DNA from: Streptomyces aureus
Lineage (GTDB): Bacteria; Actinomycetota; Actinomycetes; Streptomycetales; Streptomycetaceae
Length of the DNA stretch: 64,000 nt
Direction: 5' to 3'
Assembly (NCBI RefSeq): GCF_000725495.1
Contig: NZ_JNZD01000027.1
Span: forward strand, 124,001-188,000
Under the pieces are notes generated by a model, which was not told the origin of the DNA, did not search any database, and saw nothing but the letters and a program-made list of their open reading frames with translations. Positions 27,752 to 36,752 of this stretch are shown here, one piece after another (position 1 is the stretch's first letter; the number at the start of each line of letters is the position of its first letter). Position numbers and translations under genes: made by a program.

Positions 27752-28774
27752 TTACAGGCCGAGCTCGACCTCGAACTCGCCCGCCTCCAGGATCGCCTTG
27801 ACCGCGGTCAGGTAGCGGGCGGCGTCGGCGCCGTCCACCAGACGGTGGTCGTAGGAGAGGGTCAGGTACGTCATGTCGCGGACGCCGATCACGGTGCCCT
27901 CCTCCGTCTCGATGACGGCCGGACGCTTGACCGTGGCACCGATGCCGAGGATCGCGACCTGGTTCGGCGGCACGATGATCGTGTCGAAGAGCGCGCCGCG
28001 CGAGCCGGTGTTGGAGATGGTGAAGGTCGCGCCGGACAGCTCGTCCGGAGTGATCTTGTTCGCGCGGACCTTGCCCGCGAGGTCGGCGGTGGCCTTCGAG
28101 ATGCCGGCGATGTTGAGGTCGCCCGCACCCTTGATGACCGGGGTCATCAGGCCCTTCTCCGAGTCCACCGCGATACCGATGTTCTCGGCGTCGAAGTAGG
28201 TGATCGTGCCGTCGGCCTCGTTGATCCGGGCGTTGATGACCGGGTGGGCCTTCAGCGCCTGGGCCGCCGCCTTCACGAAGAACGGCATCGGGGAGAGCTT
28301 GACGCCCTCACGGGCCGCGAAGGAGTCCTTCGCCTGCGCGCGGAGCTTCATCAGGCGGGTGATGTCGACCTCGACGACCGAGGACAGCTGCGCCTGCTCG
28401 TGCAGCGCCTTGACCATGTTGTCGCCGATGACCTTGCGGATGCGGGTCATCTTGACGGTCTGGCCGCGCAGCGGGGAGACCTCCAGGACGGGGGCCTTCT
28501 TCGCGGCGGCCGGGGCGGCAGCGGCGGCGGGCGCCTGGACCGCTGCGGCGGCCTTCGCGGCCTCGGCCGCGGCGACGACGTCCTGCTTGCGGATGCGGCC
28601 GCCGACGCCGGTGCCCTTGACGGCGGCCAGGTCGACGCCGTTCTCGGCGGCGAGCTTGCGCACCAGCGGGGTCACGTAGGCGCCGTCGTCACCGGCGGTC
28701 GCGGCGGGCGCCGGGGCCGGGGTGACGGGGGCGGGCGCGGCCACCGGCGCGGGGGCCGGGGCGGGGGCCGGGGC
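27752..28774 (-). CDS. sucB: dihydrolipoamide acyltransferase (E2), 3' part of a broken gene
   Basis: C-terminal 340 residues of a 2-oxoacid dehydrogenase E2. In order: Ala/Pro linker, the peripheral subunit-binding domain (YVTPLVRKLAAENGVDLAAV then GRIRKQDVVAA), and the catalytic domain ending with DHRLVDGADAARYL, which holds the active-site His and Asp-Gly. The fragment begins at the edge of 46 bp of sequencing adapter, so its apparent N-terminus (MYKRQ from ATG 28789) is adapter-coded. The real gene is one piece with 28821-29351. In context (aceE, lpdA) it is the pyruvate dehydrogenase E2, although relatives are often named sucB. Confidence 0.9.
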   Translation of the reverse strand, partial: APAPAPAPAPVAAPAPVTPAPAPAATAGDDGAYVTPLVRKLAAENGVDLAAVKGTGVGGRIRKQDVVAAAEAAKAAAAVQAPAAAAAPAAAKKAPVLEVSPLRGQTVKMTRIRKVIGDNMVKALHEQAQLSSVVEVDITRLMKLRAQAKDSFAAREGVKLSPMPFFVKAAAQALKAHPVINARINEADGTITYFDAENIGIAVDSEKGLMTPVIKGAGDLNIAGISKATADLAGKVRANKITPDELSGATFTISNTGSRGALFDTIIVPPNQVAILGIGATVKRPAVIETEEGTVIGVRDMTYLTLSYDHRLVDGADAARYLTAVKAILEAGEFEVELGL

Positions 28775-28820
28775 CTGTCTCTTATACACATCTGACGCTG
28801 CCGACGAAGAGGATAGTGTA
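28775..28820. other. Illumina Nextera adapter embedded in the assembly
   Basis: CTGTCTCTTATACACATCT (28775-28793) is the Tn5 mosaic end used in Nextera kits. GACGCTGCCGACGA (28794-28807) is the Read 1 adapter. AGAGGATA (28808-28815) is the reverse complement of i5 index S503, and GTGTA (28816-28820) is the start of the P5 segment. All four parts stand in the order and spacing of a Nextera XT library end, so this is not genomic DNA. The E2 gene is interrupted here. Confidence 0.97.
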
Positions 28821-29351
28821 CGCGGGGATCTCGGTGTCGACCTTGTCCGTGGAGACCTCGAGCAGGGGCTCGTCCTCCGCGACCTCCTCGCCGACCTCCT
28901 TCAGCCAGCGGGTGACGGTGCCCTCGGTGACCGACTCGCCCAGGGCGGGCAGCACGACGTCGGTGCCGGAGGCGCCACCGGCCGGAGCGGCGGGGGGGGC
29001 GGCCGGGGCCGGGGCCGCGGGGGGCTCGGCGACCGGGGCGGGGGCGGCCGGAGCGGCGGCCGGGGCCGGAGCCTCGGCGGCGGCGGGAGCCGGGGCGGCG
29101 GCGGGCGCGCCCGTGCCGTCGTCGATGACGGCCAGCTCGGCGCCGACCTCGACGGTCTCGTCCTCGGCGACCTTGATGGACGCCAGGATGCCGGCGGCGG
29201 GGGAGGGGATCTCGGTGTCGACCTTGTCCGTCGACACCTCCAGCAGCGGCTCGTCGGCCTCGACGCGCTCGCCCTCGGCCTTCAGCCAGCGGGTGACAGT
29301 GCCCTCGGTGACGCTCTCACCGAGTGCCGGAAGGGTTACGGAAACCGGCAT
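28821..29351 (-). CDS. sucB: dihydrolipoamide acyltransferase (E2), 5' part of a broken gene
   Basis: N-terminal 177 residues of the E2. The first lipoyl domain ([20 protein letters not shown] to ELAVIDDG, about 1-77) carries the lipoyl-Lys motif [11 protein letters not shown]. An Ala/Pro linker leads to the start of a second, nearly identical lipoyl domain. It breaks off right after [11 protein letters not shown], in the middle of the lipoyl hairpin, where adapter sequence begins. The rest of domain 2 and its linker are missing. ATG 29351 follows a GGAGCAAC-like site. LipA and LipB from this window would modify these lysines. Confidence 0.92.
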
Positions 29352-29497
29352 GGTTTCTGTTGCTCCTTATTGGGTCTCCCCTGCCCGACCGGGGTCGAGG
29401 GCTCGGGGAAGTGCGGAAGTCTGTGGTCGTCGTCGAGCCCTGCTCGACGCGGTGACTGGGACGGCCGGTGGCCGGGGAACGCCCCGGCCGGACCGGA

Positions 29498-30886
29498 TCA
29501 GTCGTGCGCGTGCAGCGGCTTGCCCGCGAGGGCGAGGTGGGCCTCGCCGAGCGCCTCGTTCTGCGTCGGGTGGGCGTGGATGAGCTGGGCGACCTCGGCC
29601 GGCAGCGCTTCCCAGTTGTAGATCAGCTGGGCCTCGCCGACCTGCTCGCCCATGCGGTCGCCGACCATGTGGACGCCGACCACGGCACCGTCCTTCACCT
29701 GGACGAGCTTGATCTCGCCCGAGGTGTTGAGGATCTTGCTCTTGCCGTTGCCCGCGAGGCTGTACTTCAGGGCGACGACCTTGTCCGCGCCGTAGATCTC
29801 CTTGGCCTTGGCCTCGGTGATGCCCACGGAGGCGACCTCGGGGTGGCAGTACGTGACGCGCGGGACACCGTCGTAGTCGATCGGGACGGTCTTCAGACCG
29901 GCCAGCCGCTCCGCGACCAGCATGCCCTCGGCGAAGCCGACGTGCGCGAGCTGGAGCGTCGGGACGAGGTCGCCGACGGCGGAGATGGTCGGCACGTTCG
30001 TGCGCATGTACTCGTCGACCAGGACGTAGCCGCGGTCCATCGCGACGCCCTGCTCCTCGTAGCCGAGACCGGCCGAGACCGGGCCGCGGCCGACGGCGAC
30101 GAGCAGGACCTCGGCCTCGAACTCCTTGCCGTCGGCGAGGGTGACCTTGACACCGTTCTGGGTGTACTCGGCCTTCGAGAAGAAGGTGCCCAGGTTGAAC
30201 TTGATGCCGCGCTTGCGGAACGCGCGCTCAAGAAGCTTGGAGGAGTTCTCGTCCTCGACCGGGACCAGGTGCTTGAGACCCTCGATGACGGTCACCTCGG
30301 CACCGAAGGACTTCCACGCCGAGGCGAACTCGACGCCGATGACGCCGCCGCCCAGGATGATCGCGGACTGCGGAACGCGGTCCAGGACGAGCGCGTGGTC
30401 CGAGGAGATGATGCGGTTGCCGTCGATCTCCAGGCCCGGCAGCGACTTCGGCACGGAGCCGGTCGCGAGGAGCACGTGGCGGCCCTGGATGCGCTGGCCG
30501 TTCACATCGACGGAGGTCGGGGAGGACAGACGGCCCTCACCCTCGATGTACGTCACCTTGCGGGACGCGATGAGACCCTGCAGACCCTTGTACAGACCGG
30601 AGATGACCCCGTCCTTGTACTTGTGGACCGCGGGTACGTCGATGCCCTCGAAGGTGGCCTTGACGCCGAACTGCGCGCTCTCGCGGGCCTGGTCGGCGAC
30701 CTCGCCCGCGTGCAGCAGGGCCTTCGTGGGGATGCACCCGCGGTGCAGGCAGGTACCGCCGACCTTGTCCTTCTCGATCAGGGCGACGTCCAGGCCCAGC
30801 TGCGCTCCGCGCAGCGCCGCGGCGTAACCGCCGCTACCGCCGCCGAGGATCACTAGGTCGAAAACGGTGCTGGCGTCGTTCGCCAC
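29498..30886 (-). CDS. lpdA: dihydrolipoyl dehydrogenase
   Basis: 462-residue E3 flavoenzyme that reoxidises E2 dihydrolipoamide with NAD. The FAD motif LVILGGGSGGYAAALRG is at about 11-27, the redox disulfide GGTCLHRGCIPTK at about 43-55, and the NAD motif AIILGGGVIGVEFASA near 175. The C-terminal HAHPTQNEALGEAH holds the His-Glu pair of the active-site base. GTG 30886 has GGAGG 7 nt upstream. The E2 gene follows after 146 nt on the same strand, so they are probably one unit. Confidence 0.96.
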   Translation of the reverse strand: MANDASTVFDLVILGGGSGGYAAALRGAQLGLDVALIEKDKVGGTCLHRGCIPTKALLHAGEVADQARESAQFGVKATFEGIDVPAVHKYKDGVISGLYKGLQGLIASRKVTYIEGEGRLSSPTSVDVNGQRIQGRHVLLATGSVPKSLPGLEIDGNRIISSDHALVLDRVPQSAIILGGGVIGVEFASAWKSFGAEVTVIEGLKHLVPVEDENSSKLLERAFRKRGIKFNLGTFFSKAEYTQNGVKVTLADGKEFEAEVLLVAVGRGPVSAGLGYEEQGVAMDRGYVLVDEYMRTNVPTISAVGDLVPTLQLAHVGFAEGMLVAERLAGLKTVPIDYDGVPRVTYCHPEVASVGITEAKAKEIYGADKVVALKYSLAGNGKSKILNTSGEIKLVQVKDGAVVGVHMVGDRMGEQVGEAQLIYNWEALPAEVAQLIHAHPTQNEALGEAHLALAGKPLHAHD

Positions 30887-31155
30887 GTCACGTCCTCCAT
30901 GCATGTGCGCCGTTACGCCGGGCACCTTTGTCCCTTACGGGTGGTTGACCGGTCGGTCGGCTGGTGTCCGGCCGCTCTTTCTACGGCCCTGTGGTGGGGG
31001 CCCTGTCCTGCCGAGAACCCATCTTCGCACTTGTCGAGGGCGAGCGAGACGCCGGGCCGGTGTGTGGGGCGTCTGATCCATCACGTCGACGGGGTGCGGA
31101 ACCGGGTGAACCTGCGGATTTCGTCGAGGGCGAAACCTCCGTTCGGCCATACGAG

Positions 31156-31185
31156 CGGCCCCGGGCGCCTGGACGCCCGGGGCCG
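31156..31185 (-). terminator. terminator of pepA
   Basis: A 12-bp stem, CGGCCCCGGGCG with CGCCCGGGGCCG, and a 6-nt loop, 17 nt past the pepA stop. The remainder of the 30887-31201 gap is the lpdA upstream region; no gene is supported there. Confidence 0.82.
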
Positions 31186-31201
31186 TACGGCGTACGGGGA
31201 C

Positions 31202-32728
31202 TCAGCCCAGGTCGCCGGCCGCCGTCAGCTCGGCGAGACGGACCAGGGTGCGGACCGCGGAACCGGTGCCGCCCTTGGGGGTGTAGCCGAACGGGCCGGC
31301 CTCGTTGAACGCGGGGCCCGCGATGTCCAGGTGCGCCCAGGTGATGCCCTCGCCCACGAACTCGCGCAGGAACAGGCCGGCTACCAGGCCGCCGCCCATG
31401 CGCTCGCCCATGTTGGCGATGTCGGCGGTGGGGGAGTCCATGCCCTTGCGCAGGTGCTCGGGCAGCGGCATCGGCCAGGACTCCTCGCCGACCTCCTCGG
31501 CGGCCTCGACGATCGCGGCACGGAACGCGTCGTCGTTGGCCATCACGCCGAAGGTGCGGTTGCCCAGCGCCAGCACCATCGCGCCGGTCAGGGTCGCCAC
31601 GTCGACGATCGCGTCCGGCTTCTCCTCGGACGCCTTCCACAGCGCGTCCGCCAGGACCAGCCGGCCCTCGGCGTCGGTGTTCAGCACCTCGACGGTCTTG
31701 CCGCTGTACATGCGCAGCACGTCACCCGGACGGGTGGCGGAGCCGGACGGCATGTTCTCGGCGAGCGCGAGCCAGCCGGTGACGTTGACGTCGAGGCCCA
31801 GGCGTGCGGCGGTGACCACGGCGGCGAAGACCGCGGCGGCGCCGGCCATGTCGCACTTCATCGTCTCGTTGTGGCCGGCGGGCTTGAGCGAGATGCCGCC
31901 CGAGTCGTAGGTGATGCCCTTGCCGACGAAGGCGAGGTGCTTCTTGGCCTTCGAGGAGGTGTACGACAGCTTCACCAGACGGGGACCGGCGGCCGAGCCG
32001 GCGCCGACGCCGAGGATGCCGCCGTAGCCGCCCTTGACGAGCGCCTTCTCGTCGAGCACCTGCACCTTGATGCCGTGCTCCTTGCCGGCCGCGGTGGCGA
32101 CGGCGGCGAAGGACTCCGGGTTGAGGTCGTTCGGCGGGGTGTTGACGAGGTCGCGGGCGCGGTTGAGCTCCTCGGTCAGGGCGGTGGCGCGCGCGAGGGC
32201 CGCCTTGTAGGCCGCGTCGCGGGGCTTGCCGCCGAGGACGGCCACCTCGCCGAGGGGGCCCTTGCGGTCCTTGGCGGACTCGCTGCGGCCCGCCTCCTTG
32301 TAGGCGTCGAAGCCGTACGCGCCCAGGCGGGCGCCCTCGGCGACGGCACCGGCGTCGGCGGCGTCGGCGACCGGCAGCGCGAACGCGGCCTTCTTGGCGC
32401 CGGAGAGCGCGCGGGCGGCGACACCGGCGGCGCGGCGCAGGACCTCGGCGTCGTAGCCGGCCTCGTCCTCGGGGACCGCTCCCAGGCCGACGGCCACCAC
32501 GACGGGGGCCTTGAATCCGGACGGCGCGGGCAGCTTGGTCACCTCGCCCTCGGAGCCGGAGGCCCCGAGGGTCTCCAGGATTCCGGCGAGCCCGCCGTCG
32601 TACGCGTTGTCAACGGCCTCGGCGCCCGGTGCGACGACCGGGCCCTTGGGGCCCTTCGCGACACCGACGACGATCGCGTCGGCCCGCAGACCGGACGCTG
32701 CGGCGGTGCTGAGAGTGAGAGCAGTCAC
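31202..32728 (-). CDS. pepA: leucyl aminopeptidase (M17)
   Basis: 508-residue M17 metallo-aminopeptidase that removes N-terminal residues from peptides in the cytosol as a hexamer. The two-metal site is clear: GKGITYDSGGISLKPAG, MKCDMAGAAAV, and the family signature NTDAEGRLVLADAL. The N-terminal half (1-170) is the variable alpha/beta domain. ATG 32728. Monocistronic: a terminator follows at 31156 and a divergent gene begins at 33076. Confidence 0.95.
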   Translation of the reverse strand: MTALTLSTAAASGLRADAIVVGVAKGPKGPVVAPGAEAVDNAYDGGLAGILETLGASGSEGEVTKLPAPSGFKAPVVVAVGLGAVPEDEAGYDAEVLRRAAGVAARALSGAKKAAFALPVADAADAGAVAEGARLGAYGFDAYKEAGRSESAKDRKGPLGEVAVLGGKPRDAAYKAALARATALTEELNRARDLVNTPPNDLNPESFAAVATAAGKEHGIKVQVLDEKALVKGGYGGILGVGAGSAAGPRLVKLSYTSSKAKKHLAFVGKGITYDSGGISLKPAGHNETMKCDMAGAAAVFAAVVTAARLGLDVNVTGWLALAENMPSGSATRPGDVLRMYSGKTVEVLNTDAEGRLVLADALWKASEEKPDAIVDVATLTGAMVLALGNRTFGVMANDDAFRAAIVEAAEEVGEESWPMPLPEHLRKGMDSPTADIANMGERMGGGLVAGLFLREFVGEGITWAHLDIAGPAFNEAGPFGYTPKGGTGSAVRTLVRLAELTAAGDLG

Positions 32729-33075
32729 GGTGGTGAGATCTCCGCTTCCATTGAAAGTTCGTGTGGCCGAGAGGGGGTGGGTCGACCGGGCCCGACGGCT
32801 GACCCTAGATCCGTCCTCGGGGGCGGTCCTTGCCGGGGCCCCTCGACAGGGCGGGCGAGTACCCGGGACGAGCCTACGCTCGGGGCCGGGTTTCGCTCAT
32901 TCCTGCGGACGTTCACCCACAGGTGGCGGCGTCCCGGATTCCCGCCCCTCACTCCCGGTGACCTGAGACACACTCATCGTGTTCAGTGGACACGCCGTCC
33001 ACTGCTTTGCACGATTTCCACAGATTCCCCGTGGTTTCCACTCATGGGGGATGCTCGAGGGGGAGAAAGCTACAT
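32729..33075. other. divergent intergenic region pepA / Agd3-like gene
   Basis: 347 bp with no supported gene. It contains a perfect dyad at 32984-33004 and, further right, two TTTCCAC repeats (about 33015-33041) before the GAGGGGGAG ribosome binding site of the plus-strand gene. Confidence 0.55.
32984..33004. promoter_or_regulatory. dyad operator candidate upstream of the Agd3-like gene
   Basis: CAGTGGAC-ACGCC-GTCCACTG is a perfect 8-bp inverted repeat, centred about 82 nt before the ATG at 33076. Likely a regulator-binding site for the exopolysaccharide locus or for pepA; inference. Confidence 0.5.
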
Positions 33076-35106
33076 ATGGCACAGAGTCTGCAATGGTGGA
33101 GAGGGACGGCTGCCGTCCTGGGGGCCGCCGGACTCCTGGCGCTGGGCATGGGGGCACCCGGCGCGGCCGCGGCGCCCACGCCGCGGATCGATCTGAAGGT
33201 CCTGGTCGTGGACAACGGCGCCGGCCAGGTCGGAGCCATCACCGCGGAACTGAAGAACTCCGGTGTCCCGTACACCACGGTCAACCTGGGCGACGCGAAC
33301 CGCCCGACCATCAACGCCACGTTCCTGAGCGACACCGTGAACGGCGTCCCGCGCGCCAAGTACCAGGGTGTCGTCCTGCCGAACGAGGCACCGTTCGGCT
33401 CGGGTTCCGCCGAACAGAGCGCCCTGGAGGCCTACGAGAAGACGTTCGGCATCCCGCAGGTCGACGCCTACACCTGGGCCCACCCCGAGGTCGGTCTCGA
33501 CTACACCGACCAGAACGGCGGCTGGTCCGGTGTGCTGGACGGCCAGACCACCCAGATCACCGCGGCGGGCACGGCCGGCCCGTTCCGCTACCTCGACGGA
33601 CCGCTGACCTTCGAGGACAACGACCCGGCCGTCCAGGAGACCTACGGCTACGCGGCCCACCCGAGGGACGGGTTCACCAGCTACCTGAACGCGCCCAGCG
33701 GCGGTTCCATGCTCGGCCAGTACGAGCACGACGGGCGCCGCGAACTCGTGGTGACCTTCGCCTACAACCAGTACCAGAAGCAGTTCAAGGTGCTGGCGCG
33801 CGGCATCGTCGAATGGCTCACCCAGGGCGTCCACCTCGGGCAGGCCAGGAACTACTTCTCGGTCCACGTCGACGACGTCTTCGCGCCCGACGCCCGCTGG
33901 GACTCCGAGCGCAACTGCACCCCCGGCGACATCGACTGCGTCGGCGGCAACGGCGAGGACACCACCACGCCGATCCGCATGACCGCGGCCGACGCCGCCT
34001 ACGCCGCCCAGTGGGAGGCCGACCACGGCTTCACGCTGGACATGGTCTTCAACGCCGGCGCGGGCGAGGAGTGGAAGTCCGAGAACGGCGGCACCGACGC
34101 CCTCACGGACCAGCTGCTCGCCGACAAGGCCAAGTTCCGCTGGATGAACCACACCTACACGCACCCGTTCCTCGGCTGCGTCCAGGACACCACGACCGTC
34201 CCCTGGACCTGCTCGAAGAACGCCGACGGCTCCACCCAGTGGGTGAGCCGGTCCGACATCTCCGCGCAGATCTCGGACAACAACAACTGGGCGGCCTCGC
34301 ATGGACTGGCCACCGACCGCACCGAGCTGGTGACCGGCGAGCACTCGGGCCTGAAGACGCTGCCCCAGCAGCCCGTCGACAACCCGAACCTCGCCCGCGC
34401 CATGGCCGCCAACGGCGTCAAGTGGACCGGGTCCGACAACTCCCGCGAGCCCGAGCAGCGTTCGGTCGGCAACGGCGTGATGACCGTCCCGCGCTACCCG
34501 ATGAACATCTACTACAACACCGGCACGCCCCAGGAGATGGCCGACGAGTACAACTACATCTACACCTCCAAGGCCGACGGCGGCAGCGGCGTCTGCGAGA
34601 ACAACGCGACGTCCACCTGTCTGCCGGCGCCGCTGAACACGGCCACCGGCTACGCCGACTACATCGTCCCGGCCGAGGCGCGCACCGCCCTCGGGCACGC
34701 GATCGGCAACGACCCGCGCCCGCACTACGTCCACCAGTCCAACCTGGCCGAGGGCCGCATCCTGTACCCGGTCCTGGACAAGGTGCTCGCCGACTACAAG
34801 GCGATCTACGCGGACAACACCCCGCTGCAGAACCCCCGTCAGAGCGCCATCGGCACGGAGCTCCAGCGCCGCGCCGACTGGCAGACGGCCCTGGCGAGCG
34901 GCAAGGTCACGGCCTACCGCATCGGCAACCAGGTCACCGTCACCGCCCCGTCCGGGACGCAGATCCCGGTGACCGTGCCCGAGGGAACCAAGAAGCAACT
35001 CCTGGTCGGCACGACCGCGTTCGGGACGGCCTACGCCGGAGCGCGCAACGACTGGACCAAGCCGGAGCTCCTCCAGTCCGCGGTCAAGCTGAACCTGCCC
35101 GCGTAG
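33076..35106 (+). CDS. secreted polysaccharide deacetylase, Agd3-like (CE18-type)
   Basis: 676-residue secreted protein. A signal peptide (about 1-33, ending AAAA) is followed by an N-terminal domain (IDLKVLVVDNGAGQVGAI...), a beta-rich middle region and a deacetylase-type domain. The latter has Asp266/Asp267 in YFSVHVDDVF and His359/His363 in NHTYTHP, a metal-binding Asp-His-His arrangement as in NodB-like and CE18 enzymes. A C-terminal beta domain (KVTAYRIGNQVTVTAPSG) could bind sugar. It resembles fungal Agd3, which deacetylates galactosaminogalactan. ATG 33076 follows GGGGGAG. The neighbours (PelF-like GT4, Sph3-like) fit an amino-sugar exopolysaccharide. Substrate not proven. Confidence 0.75.
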   Translation: MAQSLQWWRGTAAVLGAAGLLALGMGAPGAAAAPTPRIDLKVLVVDNGAGQVGAITAELKNSGVPYTTVNLGDANRPTINATFLSDTVNGVPRAKYQGVVLPNEAPFGSGSAEQSALEAYEKTFGIPQVDAYTWAHPEVGLDYTDQNGGWSGVLDGQTTQITAAGTAGPFRYLDGPLTFEDNDPAVQETYGYAAHPRDGFTSYLNAPSGGSMLGQYEHDGRRELVVTFAYNQYQKQFKVLARGIVEWLTQGVHLGQARNYFSVHVDDVFAPDARWDSERNCTPGDIDCVGGNGEDTTTPIRMTAADAAYAAQWEADHGFTLDMVFNAGAGEEWKSENGGTDALTDQLLADKAKFRWMNHTYTHPFLGCVQDTTTVPWTCSKNADGSTQWVSRSDISAQISDNNNWAASHGLATDRTELVTGEHSGLKTLPQQPVDNPNLARAMAANGVKWTGSDNSREPEQRSVGNGVMTVPRYPMNIYYNTGTPQEMADEYNYIYTSKADGGSGVCENNATSTCLPAPLNTATGYADYIVPAEARTALGHAIGNDPRPHYVHQSNLAEGRILYPVLDKVLADYKAIYADNTPLQNPRQSAIGTELQRRADWQTALASGKVTAYRIGNQVTVTAPSGTQIPVTVPEGTKKQLLVGTTAFGTAYAGARNDWTKPELLQSAVKLNLPA

Positions 35107-35132
35107 GCGCGGCGGCACAGCGGCTCGCGACG

Positions 35133-35161
35133 CGCACCCCGGCCCGACCGGCCGGGGTGCG
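35133..35161 (+). terminator. hairpin between the deacetylase gene and the pelF-like operon
   Basis: A 12-bp stem, CGCACCCCGGCC with GGCCGGGGTGCG, and a 5-nt loop, 26 nt after the deacetylase stop. It would separate that transcript from the downstream three-gene operon or lower read-through. Confidence 0.7.
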
Positions 35162-35228
35162 TTCGTGAGCCGTGCGACGGGGAGCCGGGGGGCTCCCCGC
35201 AGGAAACAGTCCCAGGGGGGAACCACAC

Positions 35229-36752
35229 ATGATGCGCACCGGCCGTCATGTCACCATGCTCACCGAAGGCACCTACCCACATGTCCACGGCGGGGTCAGC
35301 ACCTGGTGCGACCAGCTGGTCAAGGGCATGCCGGAGGTCGACTTCCACATCGTCTCGCTCACCGGCAGCGGCCGCGAACCCGTGGCCTGGGAACTGCCGC
35401 CCAACGTCTACCGGCACACCCGCGTACCGACCTGGGGACCGCGCCCCGGCCGGGCGCGCCCGCCGATCGGCCGCGCCCAGCGCCGCTTCGCCGAGATCTA
35501 CGAACGCTTCCTGCTCTCCTTCCTCGACCCCGAGTCGCCCGAGGACTTCGGCGACGCCCTGTACGAACTGGCCGAACTCGCCCGGGACGGACGCCTGTCC
35601 GCCGCCCTGCGCGGCGAGGCGGCGCTGCGCTCGCTGATGTGGATCTGGACCATGCCGCATCTGCCGACCGCCGCCGCCCGGCCCACCGTGCACGACGCGC
35701 TCACCGCGACGGACCTACTGGAGCACGCGCTGCGCCCGCTGGGCGTGCGGATCCCCGAGGACTCGGTCGCCCACGCGGTCAGCAGCGGCCTCGCCACCCT
35801 GCCCGCCCTCGCCGCGCACCGCCTGGACGGGGTCCCGTTCCTGCTCACCGAGCACGGCATCTATCTGCGCGAGCGCTACCTCGGCTACCGCGGCGCCGGA
35901 CAGCGCTGGCCCGTCAAGGCGTTCATGCTCGGCTTCTACCGCGAGCTGAACTCCCTCGGCTACCGCGCCGCCGACCTCATCACGCCGTGCAACCAGTACA
36001 ACCGCCGCTGGGAGGAGCGCGGCGGCGCCGACGGGGACCGGATCCGCACGGTCTACAACGGCGTCGACCCGTACGCCTTCCCGCACGCGGGACCCGAACC
36101 CGCCGTGCCCACCCTCACCTGGTGCGGCCGCATCGACCCCATCAAGGACCTGGAGACGCTCCTGCGCGCCTACGCCCTGGTGCGCGCCGAACTTCCCGAG
36201 ACCCGGCTCCGGTTGTTCGGCCCCGTGCCGCCCGGCGGGGAGGCCTACCGCACCCGCCTGGAGAAGCTCGCCGCCGAACTGGGCGTGACCGACGGACTGA
36301 CCTTCGAGGGCCGGATCACCGAGGTGTGGCGCGCCTACGCGGCCGGCCACGTCGTCATGCTGTCCTCCATCTCGGAGGGCTTCCCGTTCTCGATCATCGA
36401 AGCCATGTCCTGCGGCCGCACGACGGTCTCCACCGACGTGGGCGGGGTCCGGGAGGCGGTCGGCGACACCGGCATCGTCGTCCCGCCGCGCGAGCCGGAG
36501 AAGATGGCCGCCGCCGCCCTCGCCCTGCTGCGGGACGAGGAACGCCGCCTGGACCTCGGCGAGTTGTCCCGGCAGCGGGTCATCGACCGTTTCACGCTGC
36601 GGCGTTCCGTCGACGCGTTCCGCACGGTCTACCAGGAACTGGCGGGCCGGCCCACGGTGTACGAACCCGCCGTGGAGACCGTCGAGGACTGGACCCTCGA
36701 ACTGCGCGACCCCTGGTACCAGGCCGTCGCCACGGACGGGACCGGCTGGTGA
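35229..36752 (+). CDS. pelF: GT4 glycosyltransferase, PelF-like
   Basis: 507-residue retaining GT4 transferase. The N-terminus MLTEGTYPHVHGGVSTWCDQ is the PelF signature around the nucleotide-sugar pocket. The N-terminal Rossmann half includes the LLTEHGIYLRERYL segment. The C-terminal half has LTWCGRIDPIKDLETLL and the EGFPFSIIEAMSCGR E-x7-E motif that binds the donor. PelF uses UDP-GalNAc/GlcNAc-type donors to build Pel polymer on the inner face of the membrane. ATG 35229 has GGGGGGAA about 6 nt upstream. It overlaps the next gene by 4 nt (GTGA). Confidence 0.9.
   Translation: MMRTGRHVTMLTEGTYPHVHGGVSTWCDQLVKGMPEVDFHIVSLTGSGREPVAWELPPNVYRHTRVPTWGPRPGRARPPIGRAQRRFAEIYERFLLSFLDPESPEDFGDALYELAELARDGRLSAALRGEAALRSLMWIWTMPHLPTAAARPTVHDALTATDLLEHALRPLGVRIPEDSVAHAVSSGLATLPALAAHRLDGVPFLLTEHGIYLRERYLGYRGAGQRWPVKAFMLGFYRELNSLGYRAADLITPCNQYNRRWEERGGADGDRIRTVYNGVDPYAFPHAGPEPAVPTLTWCGRIDPIKDLETLLRAYALVRAELPETRLRLFGPVPPGGEAYRTRLEKLAAELGVTDGLTFEGRITEVWRAYAAGHVVMLSSISEGFPFSIIEAMSCGRTTVSTDVGGVREAVGDTGIVVPPREPEKMAAAALALLRDEERRLDLGELSRQRVIDRFTLRRSVDAFRTVYQELAGRPTVYEPAVETVEDWTLELRDPWYQAVATDGTGW

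Noticed and set aside
28775..28789. MYKRQ-starting protein as a genuine E2 N-terminus
   Set aside because: Its first codons are the reverse complement of the mosaic end; the true N-terminus lies at 29351.
28775..28793. Tn5 mosaic end as evidence of a real transposon insertion
   Set aside because: Only one end is present, there is no transposase, and it is followed by library adapter and index sequence, so it is a sequencing artefact.
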